A stretch of DNA of 64,000 nt from positions 62,001 through 126,000 of the forward strand of contig JAFGRY010000048.1 of the NCBI GenBank assembly GCA_016934955.1, written 5' to 3'. This document shows positions 7,669-15,233 of the stretch, in pieces (the first letter of the stretch is position 1; every line of letters starts with the position of its first letter). The notes under the pieces are model-generated. The model was not told where the DNA came from. It ran no database searches and was given only the letters and a program-made list of their open reading frames with translations. Both the position numbers and the translations under genes were made by a program. The stretch comes from a bacterium. GTDB lineage: Bacteria; Zhuqueibacterota; QNDG01; JAGLOF01.

Positions 7669-9573
7669 ATGATACAGATGACGAAACGGCTCGGACGGCA
7701 TGTCGTGCTGGGCATGGCCGGCCACATCGATCACGGAAAGACCGAACTGGTGAAAGCGCTTACCGGTACGGATACGGACCGGCTGAAAGAGGAAAAAGAG
7801 CGGGGCATGACCACGGACCTGGGCTTCGCATTCCTCGGTGACGACATCACGATTATCGACGTCCCCGGGCATGAAAAGTTTGTGAAGACCATGGTGGCGG
7901 GCGTGAATACGGTGGATGTGGCATTGCTGGTGATCGCGGCGGACGACGGCATCATGCCCCAGACCGTGGAGCATCTCGAGATTCTGAACCTGCTGCGGGT
8001 TCCGGCCGGGCTGATCGCCGTGACCAAGACCGATATGGTGGAGCAGGAGTGGCTGGAACTGGTCATCACCGATATCAGGAATCTTATTGCCGGAACCGTG
8101 CTCGAGGGCGCGCCGATCGTGCCGGTGAGCAGTATTACCGGGGATAACATCGACCGGCTTACCGCGGCGATTGTCGAGACGGCGGCTTCGGTGCGCCGGC
8201 GTCAGGACAGGGGCGTGTTCCGCATGCCGGTGGACCGTGTGTTTACCATCAAGGGATTCGGGACCGTGGTTGCCGGCACGGTGCTTTCCGGCACGATTCA
8301 CCGGGACGCCGCGGTGGAGCTGCTGCCGCAGCAGAAACGGCTGCGGGTGCGGGGCATTCAGGTGCACGACCAGAGCGTCGAGCAGGGAGGCACCGGATTC
8401 CGGACAGCGATCAATCTGCAGAATGTCGAAAAAACGGCGATCATACGGGGCAATGTACTGGCGGAGCCGGGTTTTTACCGTCCCACGACCGCAGTCGATG
8501 CCCACTTTTCTCTTTTACAATCCTGGCAGAAGGTGCTTAAGAACCGCACCCGGGTGCGGGTGCACGTGGGAACCAGCGAAGTGATGGGACGTATCATCCT
8601 TCTGGAACACCGCGGCCTGGAACCCGGCAAGGAGGGGTTCGTGCAGGTCAGGTTCGAAAAACCGGTAGTGGCTGACCGGGATGACCGTTTCGTGGTGCGC
8701 AGTTACTCGCCGGTCCGCACCCTGGGGGGCGGGGTCGTTCTCGATCCCCATCCCCCCCGTCACAAGCGGTTCGACCCCGACGTGTCGGCGACCCTGCAGC
8801 GGTTTCTCCAGGGTGATCCCGTGCAGGTGGTAGAGGAGTTTCTGCAGCGGGCCGGGTACATGCCGATGAACGCGGATGAGATCGCCACGGGACTGGGAAT
8901 GCCGGCGGATCAGGTGCAGCGCCTTCTGGATCGGCTGGAAGAGAGCGGCGAGGGAGTGCGCATCGGTAAGAAACGCTGGATGGCGGCAGCTACTCTGGCG
9001 GCGCTGAAACGGGCCGTACTCGACGAACTCGACGCCTATTACGAGAACAATCCGTTGCGGATCAGTATGTCGGGCGCCGAAATACGCTCCCGTATCAGGC
9101 GGCCGGTGGACAAAGCGCTGTTCGACAGTACCTGCGCGCTGCTGGTTGAGGAGGGAGTGGTGGAAGTGGACGGCGACAAGCTGAAACGGGCGGGGCGTGA
9201 CGTCTCGCTGCCCGCTGCCGCGGTTCGCCTGAAGGAGAAGATCGAAGCCGCGTACCTGGCAGATCCCTGGAAACCCCCCCGGCTCAGCGAGGTGGTCAGT
9301 GATCTGGGAAAGGAGGCCGAGCCGCTGATCTCCTTTCTGCTTGAATCAGGCACCCTGGTACGGCTGGAAAACGAGATTCTCATCCACGGGCGGGCGCTGG
9401 CGGACGCGAAAGAGAAGATAGCGGCGCTGCTTGATACCACCGGCGGTTCCACGGTGAGCGATATCAAGGAACTGCTGGGAACGACCAGAAAATACGCAAT
9501 GCCGCTCTGTATCCATCTCGATAACACCGGGTTTACCGAACGGGACGGCGATCTGAGGATATTGAAACGATGA
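7669..9573 (+). CDS. selB: Selenocysteine-specific translation elongation factor
   Basis: A 634-residue GTPase of the SelB type. The G1 motif AGHIDHGKT lies at residues 17-25, followed by DVPGHEKF (G3) and TKTDM (G4). EF-Tu-like domains II and III come next, and about 250 C-terminal residues form winged-helix repeats that in known SelB proteins bind the SECIS hairpin of mRNA. The ATG at 7669 is used here; an in-frame ATG at 7678 is equally possible. The gene is followed by a 260-bp spacer with RNA structures and a terminator. Confidence 0.97.
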   Translation: MIQMTKRLGRHVVLGMAGHIDHGKTELVKALTGTDTDRLKEEKERGMTTDLGFAFLGDDITIIDVPGHEKFVKTMVAGVNTVDVALLVIAADDGIMPQTVEHLEILNLLRVPAGLIAVTKTDMVEQEWLELVITDIRNLIAGTVLEGAPIVPVSSITGDNIDRLTAAIVETAASVRRRQDRGVFRMPVDRVFTIKGFGTVVAGTVLSGTIHRDAAVELLPQQKRLRVRGIQVHDQSVEQGGTGFRTAINLQNVEKTAIIRGNVLAEPGFYRPTTAVDAHFSLLQSWQKVLKNRTRVRVHVGTSEVMGRIILLEHRGLEPGKEGFVQVRFEKPVVADRDDRFVVRSYSPVRTLGGGVVLDPHPPRHKRFDPDVSATLQRFLQGDPVQVVEEFLQRAGYMPMNADEIATGLGMPADQVQRLLDRLEESGEGVRIGKKRWMAAATLAALKRAVLDELDAYYENNPLRISMSGAEIRSRIRRPVDKALFDSTCALLVEEGVVEVDGDKLKRAGRDVSLPAAAVRLKEKIEAAYLADPWKPPRLSEVVSDLGKEAEPLISFLLESGTLVRLENEILIHGRALADAKEKIAALLDTTGGSTVSDIKELLGTTRKYAMPLCIHLDNTGFTERDGDLRILKR

Positions 9574-9677
9574 GAGCACGAAGTACCGGTATATCTATCA
9601 TGGCGGTGAGCATGTTTCAGTGCAGGTGAGCCAATAGCGTTTTCAGAGCCGTGCGCTCTGATCACATGAACGAAGGA

Positions 9678-9730
9678 GCGGGAAGCCGTATGCACTGAGT
9701 ACGCGCCTTCCCGTGCATCAGCAGGGAAGG
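9678..9730 (+). promoter_or_regulatory. Leader with alternative hairpins (possible attenuator or riboswitch)
   Basis: In the 260-bp spacer after selB, the segment CCTTCCCG (9706-9713) can pair either upstream with CGGGAAG (9679-9685) or downstream with GGGAAGG (9724-9730). The two hairpins are mutually exclusive. A further pair ATGCAC/GTGCAT brackets the middle segment. An intrinsic terminator follows at 9766-9811, just before the reductase/ABC operon. The arrangement is what an attenuator or riboswitch would show, but no known riboswitch core was recognised and the region could instead be the 3' UTR of selB. Confidence 0.35.
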
Positions 9731-9765
9731 CTGTCGTATGTCGTTGATCGTAACCGTATCGTATC

Positions 9766-9811
9766 ACTCCGACCGGGGATGGATCCTTCCATTCACGGCC
9801 GGAGTTTTTTT
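9766..9811 (+). terminator. Intrinsic terminator upstream of the FTR-like/ABC operon
   Basis: ACTCCGACCG (9766-9775) pairs with CGGCCGGAGT (9796-9805) with a single A-C mismatch, and the next bases complete a run of seven T (9805-9811). It ends 23 bp before the next start codon, so it either terminates the sel transcript or acts as a conditional terminator for the downstream operon. Confidence 0.7.
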
Positions 9812-9834
9812 ATGCCGCAACAGCCGGAGGGCGC

Positions 9835-10098
9835 ATGGACACCTATGAAATCAACCTGAGGCGGATCCGCGGTATCGCGGCCGGGCGGGGGCTCTCGCTC
9901 AATCCCGACGAGGAACGGATCAGGAAAGTCGTCGGTCTCATGTCCGATAATTATGAGCGTACCGGACAGTGGTTCTGCCCCTGCAAGCAGCAGCACCGGC
10001 CCCCGCTGGCCGGGAGCGATCCCTGCTGTCCCTGTGACGCTCTGGACGCCGAAATAGCGGCGGACGGTCATTGCCGCTGCCGGCTTTTCTACCGATAA
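9835..10098 (+). CDS. Ferredoxin-thioredoxin reductase catalytic chain-like protein
   Basis: An 87-residue protein with the cysteine signature of the ferredoxin:thioredoxin reductase catalytic (beta) subunit: CPC at 48-50, CPC at 65-67 preceded by an extra C64, and CRC at 80-82 followed by LFY. In the family these residues hold a 4Fe-4S cluster next to a redox-active disulfide, and the protein passes electrons from ferredoxin to a disulfide. No variable (alpha) subunit or thioredoxin is adjacent. The GGAGG ribosome site is well placed. It opens the operon containing an ABC importer and a double-cubane reductase, so it may supply thiol reduction or electrons to that system (inference). Confidence 0.85.
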   Translation: MDTYEINLRRIRGIAAGRGLSLNPDEERIRKVVGLMSDNYERTGQWFCPCKQQHRPPLAGSDPCCPCDALDAEIAADGHCRCRLFYR

Positions 10099-10161
10099 AT
10101 CCGTGATCCCGGACGGAGATGCCGGGTGTTACTACTGACATATACCAACAGGAGGAACCGA

Positions 10162-11289
10162 ATGAAAAGAACCGTAATCATCCTCATCGCCGCACTGCTC
10201 ATTGCCGGGTGCGGCAGTCGGGATGTACCCGTGCTGAAGGTGGGGTATGTCGGACATGATCACCAGTCCGCGCTCTACATTGCCGCCCTGCGACCGGAGG
10301 CGACGAACGCGGACGCCGGTGTCTGTCTGAAGGAGATCGAGCCCCGCAAACAGTATGAACTGGTCAAAAAAGGCCGGAAGATAGCCGATGTGGAGCTGTA
10401 CGAGGCGGGCGGCGGCTCCAAAATGCCCACGATGATGAGCCAGGGCCACTTCGAGATCGGGTTCGGCGGTGTGGCGGCAGTGGCGTTCTTCACGGACAAG
10501 GGATCGCCCATGAAAATCATCTCGCCCCTCCATACCAAGGGCGACATGCTGGTGGTGGCCCCCGCAACTCCCGCGCTGGACTGGAATGAATTCGTCGCCT
10601 GGGTAAAACGGGAACGGCGCCCGGTGCGGATCGGCTTCAAGAATCCCGTTGCCGTGGCCAAGCTGATATTCGAACGGGCCCTGCAGGAGGAGGGGCTGAC
10701 GTTTACCGGTGACAGAGCCGACAGGACCAGCGACATCCTCATGGTCCACATGAAGGGTGAGGCCAATCTGATCCCGGGATTGCAGAACAGGATCATCGAC
10801 GGGTACGTGTCGAACAATCCCTGGTGCGCCATCGCGGAAGAGAAGGGCGCTGGCCGGATCATCGCGGATCTCAATGACCTGCCGCCGGGTATCTGGAAGG
10901 ATCATCCCTGCTGCTGCGTGGCCGCAACCGACAGCGTCATGCGCAAACAGCCGGGCCTGGTGAAAGAGTTCCTGAAACTGATCATTGTAGCGACGAACTA
11001 TCTTAATGAGGATGAGACACTGGCAGCCCGCAATGCATCGGACTGGATCGGCACGACGCTCACGGTGGAACAGGCGTCCCTGCCGACATCGGGATTTTCC
11101 ACCAATCCCAACGATCACTGGAAAAAGGCGATGATGGTCTGGATCGGTGAGATGAACGCCATGGGCCAGCTGCAGGACCGGCTGAAAGACAAGAGCGCGG
11201 CGGAAATCGAGGCGCTTCTCTATGATTTCGGTCCCCTGGAAAAAGCCGCATTCGAACTGAAGAAGGCGGGCATGGAGGTCTGGTACTGA
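10162..11289 (+). CDS. ABC transporter substrate-binding lipoprotein (NitT/TauT/SsuA-like)
   Basis: A 375-residue lipoprotein with lipobox LIAGC (cysteine about residue 14), followed by a type II periplasmic-binding fold. GHFEIGFGGVAAVAFF and the hinge resemble the sulfonate/nitrate/thiamine-precursor binding group. An unusual run of three cysteines (C250-C252, in HPCCCVAA) lies in the second lobe, which hints at metal, metalloid or thiol-reactive ligand binding rather than a plain organic anion. ATG at 10162 has AGGAGG 6-8 nt upstream. The permease gene overlaps the stop by one base. The substrate cannot be deduced; the neighbouring double-cubane reductase suggests an inorganic or organometallic compound that is reduced inside the cell (inference). 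Confidence 0.82.
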   Translation: MKRTVIILIAALLIAGCGSRDVPVLKVGYVGHDHQSALYIAALRPEATNADAGVCLKEIEPRKQYELVKKGRKIADVELYEAGGGSKMPTMMSQGHFEIGFGGVAAVAFFTDKGSPMKIISPLHTKGDMLVVAPATPALDWNEFVAWVKRERRPVRIGFKNPVAVAKLIFERALQEEGLTFTGDRADRTSDILMVHMKGEANLIPGLQNRIIDGYVSNNPWCAIAEEKGAGRIIADLNDLPPGIWKDHPCCCVAATDSVMRKQPGLVKEFLKLIIVATNYLNEDETLAARNASDWIGTTLTVEQASLPTSGFSTNPNDHWKKAMMVWIGEMNAMGQLQDRLKDKSAAEIEALLYDFGPLEKAAFELKKAGMEVWY

Positions 11290-12110
11290 TGCTCAAGCGA
11301 TTTTTCCCGGCCCTGCTCCTGCCGCTTCTGCTGCTCGTCCTCTGGGAGACGGCTGCGGTGGGGGCCGGTAATCCGGCACTGATCCCCCGCATCGAATCGG
11401 TCGCCTCCATTCTGGCCCATCCAGGCGGCGATCTGCTGAGGACCGGCACCTACCTGCACCACATCGCGGTCAGCGGTCTGCGGGTGATCATCGGATTTAT
11501 GCTGGCCGCCGCGGCCGGCATTCCCCTCGGGCTGCTGGCCGGCCGAAAACTGCTGTTCAGCCGCATGCTGACACCGCTGGTGGAACTGCTGAGGCCCCTC
11601 TGTCCCATCGCCTGGATTCCCTTTGCCCTGGCGATATTCAGGACCTGGGCGGTCACGGATATATTCGGGCTGCGCTATTCATCGTCCATTTTCGCCCAGG
11701 TGCAGCTGGGCATGCTGTTCGTGATCTTTTACGGCGGGTTTTTTCCGATTTTTCTCAATACCGTCGACGGGGTGCGGTCGGTGAAGAACATCCATCTCGA
11801 GGCGGGTATGCTCCTGGGCGCCGATCAGCGGCAGCTTTTCAGAAAGGTGATCTTTCCGTCGGCGCTGCCGCAGATCCTCACGGGCCTGCGGGTCGGGCTC
11901 GGTATCTGCTGGATGGTGATCATCGCCGCCGAGATGATGCCGGGAAGCGACGCGGGCCTCGGCTACCTGATCATGTTTTCCTACGAACTGGCGGAAATGG
12001 ATATTCTCATAGCCTGCATGATCCTGATCGGGCTGGTAGGCACACTGCTCAGCTTCGGGCTCAAGAAGATCGCGGACAGGACCTCGTTCTGGCAGGCGAA
12101 GGAGGCGTGA
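11289..12110 (+). CDS. ABC transporter permease (BPD type, SsuC/TauC-like)
   Basis: A 273-residue membrane protein with about six helices and the EAA-loop region typical of binding-protein-dependent permeases (LEAGMLLGADQRQLFRKVIFPSALPQI). The fold and length match the NitT/TauT permease class. Its ATG overlaps the TGA of the binding-protein gene by one base, and its own stop overlaps the ATPase start. The three genes therefore form a tightly coupled importer. Confidence 0.88.
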   Translation: MLKRFFPALLLPLLLLVLWETAAVGAGNPALIPRIESVASILAHPGGDLLRTGTYLHHIAVSGLRVIIGFMLAAAAGIPLGLLAGRKLLFSRMLTPLVELLRPLCPIAWIPFALAIFRTWAVTDIFGLRYSSSIFAQVQLGMLFVIFYGGFFPIFLNTVDGVRSVKNIHLEAGMLLGADQRQLFRKVIFPSALPQILTGLRVGLGICWMVIIAAEMMPGSDAGLGYLIMFSYELAEMDILIACMILIGLVGTLLSFGLKKIADRTSFWQAKEA

Positions 12111-12916
12111 TGGCGTTCGTACGACTGGAACAGGTGGCAAAGAGCTTTCGGAACGAGAAAGGACAGAGCACCGAGGCGATCGCTTCCCTGGATGTTTCCT
12201 GTGAACGGGGTGAACTGCTGGCGGTGATTGGTCCTACCGGCTGCGGTAAAACGACGCTGCTTCGCCTCATTGCCGGACTCATCACGCCCGATTCCGGGAC
12301 CGTCACCATAGACGGAGAGGCGGTACGCGGCATCCGTCCGGAAACGACCCTGGTGTTCCAGCAGTATTCTCTGTTTCCCTGGCGTACGGTGCTGGAGAAC
12401 GTGGCGTTCGGACCGGAGATGAAGGGCGTGCCCGGATCAGAGCGTTTCCGGACCGCCCGGGAATACATCGAACTCGCCGGACTGGCCGGTTTCGAGCGGG
12501 CCTTTCCCCATGAACTCTCCGGAGGCATGAAACAGCGGACCGCCCTGGCCCGGGCCCTTGCCAGCGAACCGGACCTGCTGCTCATGGACGAACCGTTCGG
12601 AGCCCTGGACGAGCGCACCAGGCACGCGCTGCAGGATCAGCTGCTGCTGATCCGGAAGCGGCGGAACCTGACGATCCTCTTCGTCACCCACAGCATCGAT
12701 GAAGCGCTTTACCTCGCCGACAGAGTGCTGGTGATGCGGGACCGGCCGGGAAGCGTCCTGCGGGAATACCGGATCGAGCTGAAACGGCCCCGGGACCGGC
12801 GGTCCCGGGTATTCACGGATCTGCATCTCTCGATCCGTGACCGGCTGGAAGACGTGCTGGCCGGCAGCAGCAATGGTACACAACGGTCCCTGCAGGAGCA
12901 GGGATCATGCACCTGA
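12110..12916 (+). CDS. ABC transporter ATP-binding protein (NitT/TauT class)
   Basis: A 268-residue ATPase with Walker A GPTGCGKTT (41-49), Q-loop, signature LSGGMKQRTALARA, Walker B LLLMDEPFGALD and the switch histidine in FVTHSIDEA. These motifs match the SsuB/TauB class. The start is placed at ATG 12110, which follows AAGGAGG and overlaps the permease stop; a GTG at 12107 is the alternative. It energises the importer encoded just upstream. Confidence 0.92.
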   Translation: MAFVRLEQVAKSFRNEKGQSTEAIASLDVSCERGELLAVIGPTGCGKTTLLRLIAGLITPDSGTVTIDGEAVRGIRPETTLVFQQYSLFPWRTVLENVAFGPEMKGVPGSERFRTAREYIELAGLAGFERAFPHELSGGMKQRTALARALASEPDLLLMDEPFGALDERTRHALQDQLLLIRKRRNLTILFVTHSIDEALYLADRVLVMRDRPGSVLREYRIELKRPRDRRSRVFTDLHLSIRDRLEDVLAGSSNGTQRSLQEQGSCT

Positions 12917-12932
12917 AAACAAGGAGATACCA

Positions 12933-13787
12933 ATGAAGAAACTGTCCGTATTATGTGTCGCTCTCTTCCTTGCACAAGCGGCCTCGGCCCAGATTATCTG
13001 GCGGCCGGCGAAAACATTGAGCCACGGAAGCTTTCTCATCTATACATCCAATTACATCACGCAGTTCAATAAATCCTACGACTGGAACGGAGAGAAGTGG
13101 GTGCCTTATGGCGATGACCGGAAAATGACCTACGTCGGGATGGAGACGATGTTCGGGGTGGGGCTCACCGACCGCATCGAACTGCTGGTGAACCTGCCGG
13201 TCAATTTCAATTCCGTGGAGACCGGGGGTGTGGAAAACAGCGCCTCGGGTATCGGCGATATGTACCTGAAAACCCGGGTGGCGGTGGTGCCCTGGACAGC
13301 GGACCGGGGAGGATTCACCCTGGTCGGGGCCGTGCGGCTGGCCAGCGGCGACCGGGAGGTGATGCCGGCCCTGGGAGACGGCACCACTGATTTCGTGGTG
13401 GGCGGCATCTTCAGCAGCGGCTGGAAGAGCGGATTCCGCTGGCACCTGCGCGCAGCCTACTGGCTCAACGGCAAAACGGATTCGGACACCGATCTCGGCG
13501 ATGAACTGAAAATCCTCGCCAAACTGGACAGAACCATCGCAGCGAAACTCGCCGGATTCGTCACCTACATTCCCGATATTTTCTTCAAGAACAAAGACGC
13601 CGACGGCGAAGCGATCGACAACTCCCAGAAGCACAGACACTACATTTCCGCGGGCATCGTCTGGAACCCGGTCAAGGGACTGTTCATCAGGCCCAAGGCC
13701 ACCATCCCTGTCGCGGGTGAAGGCGGGTCGCTCTACAGCGTGAAGCCGCTGGTAGATGTATGGTACAGTTTCGCGTTGTTCAAATGA
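12933..13787 (+). CDS. Outer-membrane beta-barrel protein (transporter/porin-like)
   Basis: A 284-residue protein with a clear signal peptide (MKKLSVLCVALFLAQAASA, cleavage before Q) followed by alternating amphipathic strands and an aromatic C-terminus (YSFALFK), as in outer-membrane beta-barrels. The segments SASGIGDMYLKTRV and a GDG-rich turn resemble the 'putative MetA-pathway / phenol-degradation' barrel group (recalled resemblance only). AAGGAGATA precedes the ATG. It lies 16 bp after the ABC ATPase gene, so it is probably the outer-membrane port of the same uptake system (inference). Confidence 0.72.
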   Translation: MKKLSVLCVALFLAQAASAQIIWRPAKTLSHGSFLIYTSNYITQFNKSYDWNGEKWVPYGDDRKMTYVGMETMFGVGLTDRIELLVNLPVNFNSVETGGVENSASGIGDMYLKTRVAVVPWTADRGGFTLVGAVRLASGDREVMPALGDGTTDFVVGGIFSSGWKSGFRWHLRAAYWLNGKTDSDTDLGDELKILAKLDRTIAAKLAGFVTYIPDIFFKNKDADGEAIDNSQKHRHYISAGIVWNPVKGLFIRPKATIPVAGEGGSLYSVKPLVDVWYSFALFK

Positions 13788-13833
13788 GCACGTGAGGTTC
13801 GGTCATCGGAACTCGGTGTCGCTGGCGGTGATC

Positions 13834-13912
13834 GGAGGCAGGAGGCCGGAGACCGGGCCCCGCCGCCCCGCCCCGTTAGACTCCAACGAAAGACGCGAAA
13901 GGCACGAAAAAT
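13834..13912 (+). repeat. Dispersed modular repeat, copy B
   Basis: GGAGGCAGGAGGCCGGAGACC, a C-rich block, and then CCAACGAAAGACGCGAAAGG (13883 on) form the same three-part layout as the copies near 3.0, 16.0, 16.4, 19.6 and 19.9 kb. It lies between the barrel gene and the double-cubane reductase gene. The rest of 13788-13993 holds only an AT-rich stretch and the CAGGAG ribosome site. Confidence 0.7.
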
Positions 13913-13993
13913 AATTAGGATAATAAGAATTTCGGGCAGCGGCGGTCCCCGGACCGCCATGGGCGATGGTTTTTTTACCTGAAAAACAGGAGT

Positions 13994-15229
13994 ATGACAA
14001 TGAGTACATGCTGCAGTGAATCTGGCAGGAAGCAGGAGAGTAAGGATGCCGGGAAAGGGCCCCGGGCCGGCGGTGTTCCTGAACAGTCGAGAGAGGATCT
14101 CTCCGCCGACCAGGTGCTGGAGTGGTTCCGGAAGATGGTGCCCAATAATCTCGAATATGTCAGGGCCGAAAAGGAAAAGGGACGCGGTCTCGTGGGAATC
14201 ATGTGCGAATACACGCCCCGGGAGGTGATCATGGCGGCCGGTGCCATGCCGCTCTGCCTCTGCGGCGGTGACGTCCGGATGATCCCCGCCGCGGAGGAGG
14301 CGCTGCCCGCCAACCTCTGTCCCCTGATAAAATCCACCTACGGGTACAGCGTGACCGGTAAAAATCCGTTTTTGAGCATGCTCGATCTTGTGGTCGCTGA
14401 GACGACCTGCGACGGCAAGAAAAAGATGTATGAGCTGCTCAGCGAACGGCACCCCATGCATGTGCTGGAACTGCCGCAGAAGCCGGACAAACCCGAGGCG
14501 GCCGATTACTGGTACGGTGAACTGGTGACGTTGAAACGGATTCTTGAAGAACGGTTTCGGACCGAGATATGTGATGAGCGGCTGGAGGAATCAATACGGC
14601 TCATGAACCGGGAGCGTCGGCTGCGCCGGTCGCTTGCTGATTTGATGACGGCGGATGACCCGCCTCTGACCGGGCTGGAAATCCTCACCCTCAAGAGTCT
14701 TGTTTCCGGTATTCCCGCTGATTTCACCGTGTATGAACAGGCGCCGGCCGCCTTTTCCGGACGCATGGTTCCCGGGGGTGTGAGAGTGCTGCTCACGGGA
14801 GTGCCCGTGCCGCACGGCGCCGAACGGGTCCTCGGGATCATCGAGGCAAACGGCGGTCTGATCGTCGCCCAGGAGAACTGTACAGGCATGAAGCCGGTCG
14901 ATGAGGATGTTCCGGAAGGGAGCGGCGCCCCTCTGCGGGCCATCGCGGACACGTACTACCATCTGCCCTGCTCGGTGATGACAGGCAATCCGGGACGGTT
15001 GGATCTGCTCCGGAGGCTCACGGAGAGATTCAGGCCGGAGTGCGTTATCGAACTGGTCTGGCAGGCGTGCCTCACCTACGATGTGGAATCGGTGACGATC
15101 CGCCGTTACGCGGAAGCGGAGCTGGGCCTGCCGTATCTGAAAATCGAGACCGATTATTCGCCTTCGGATACCGCGCGTATCGCCACCCGGGTGCAGGCGC
15201 TGTGTGAAACGGTGAGGGGAGGAGCGTAA
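13994..15229 (+). CDS. Double-cubane-cluster reductase (2-hydroxyacyl-CoA dehydratase-like)
   Basis: A 411-residue member of the HgdB/BcrB/FldB superfamily. The conserved blocks ANLCPLIKSTYGYS, ETTCDGKKKMYELL and the early CEYTPREVIMAAGAMP match the double-cubane-cluster proteins, single-polypeptide reductases that receive electrons from an ATP-hydrolysing activator and reduce small molecules at very low potential. This subgroup is preferred over true acyl-CoA dehydratases because there is only one large subunit and no CoA-transferase or acyl-CoA genes nearby. The N-terminus has an unusual CC pair (residues 6-7) and a charged 35-residue extension. The activator gene follows after 4 bp. Oxygen-labile clusters imply anaerobic function. 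Confidence 0.85.
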   Translation: MTMSTCCSESGRKQESKDAGKGPRAGGVPEQSREDLSADQVLEWFRKMVPNNLEYVRAEKEKGRGLVGIMCEYTPREVIMAAGAMPLCLCGGDVRMIPAAEEALPANLCPLIKSTYGYSVTGKNPFLSMLDLVVAETTCDGKKKMYELLSERHPMHVLELPQKPDKPEAADYWYGELVTLKRILEERFRTEICDERLEESIRLMNRERRLRRSLADLMTADDPPLTGLEILTLKSLVSGIPADFTVYEQAPAAFSGRMVPGGVRVLLTGVPVPHGAERVLGIIEANGGLIVAQENCTGMKPVDEDVPEGSGAPLRAIADTYYHLPCSVMTGNPGRLDLLRRLTERFRPECVIELVWQACLTYDVESVTIRRYAEAELGLPYLKIETDYSPSDTARIATRVQALCETVRGGA

Positions 15230-15233
15230 TCGC

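Noticed and set aside
9600..9760. Possible tRNA-Sec or cobalamin riboswitch after selB
   Set aside because: No CTTCAAATC-type anticodon arm, T-loop or acceptor pair was found, and the conserved cobalamin-box bases are missing. Only generic hairpins remain.
13994..15229. True 2-hydroxyacyl-CoA dehydratase subunit
   Set aside because: Only one large subunit is present, no CoA-transferase or acyl-CoA genes are adjacent, and the LCPLIKSTYG and ETTCDGKKKMYE motifs fit the double-cubane group better.
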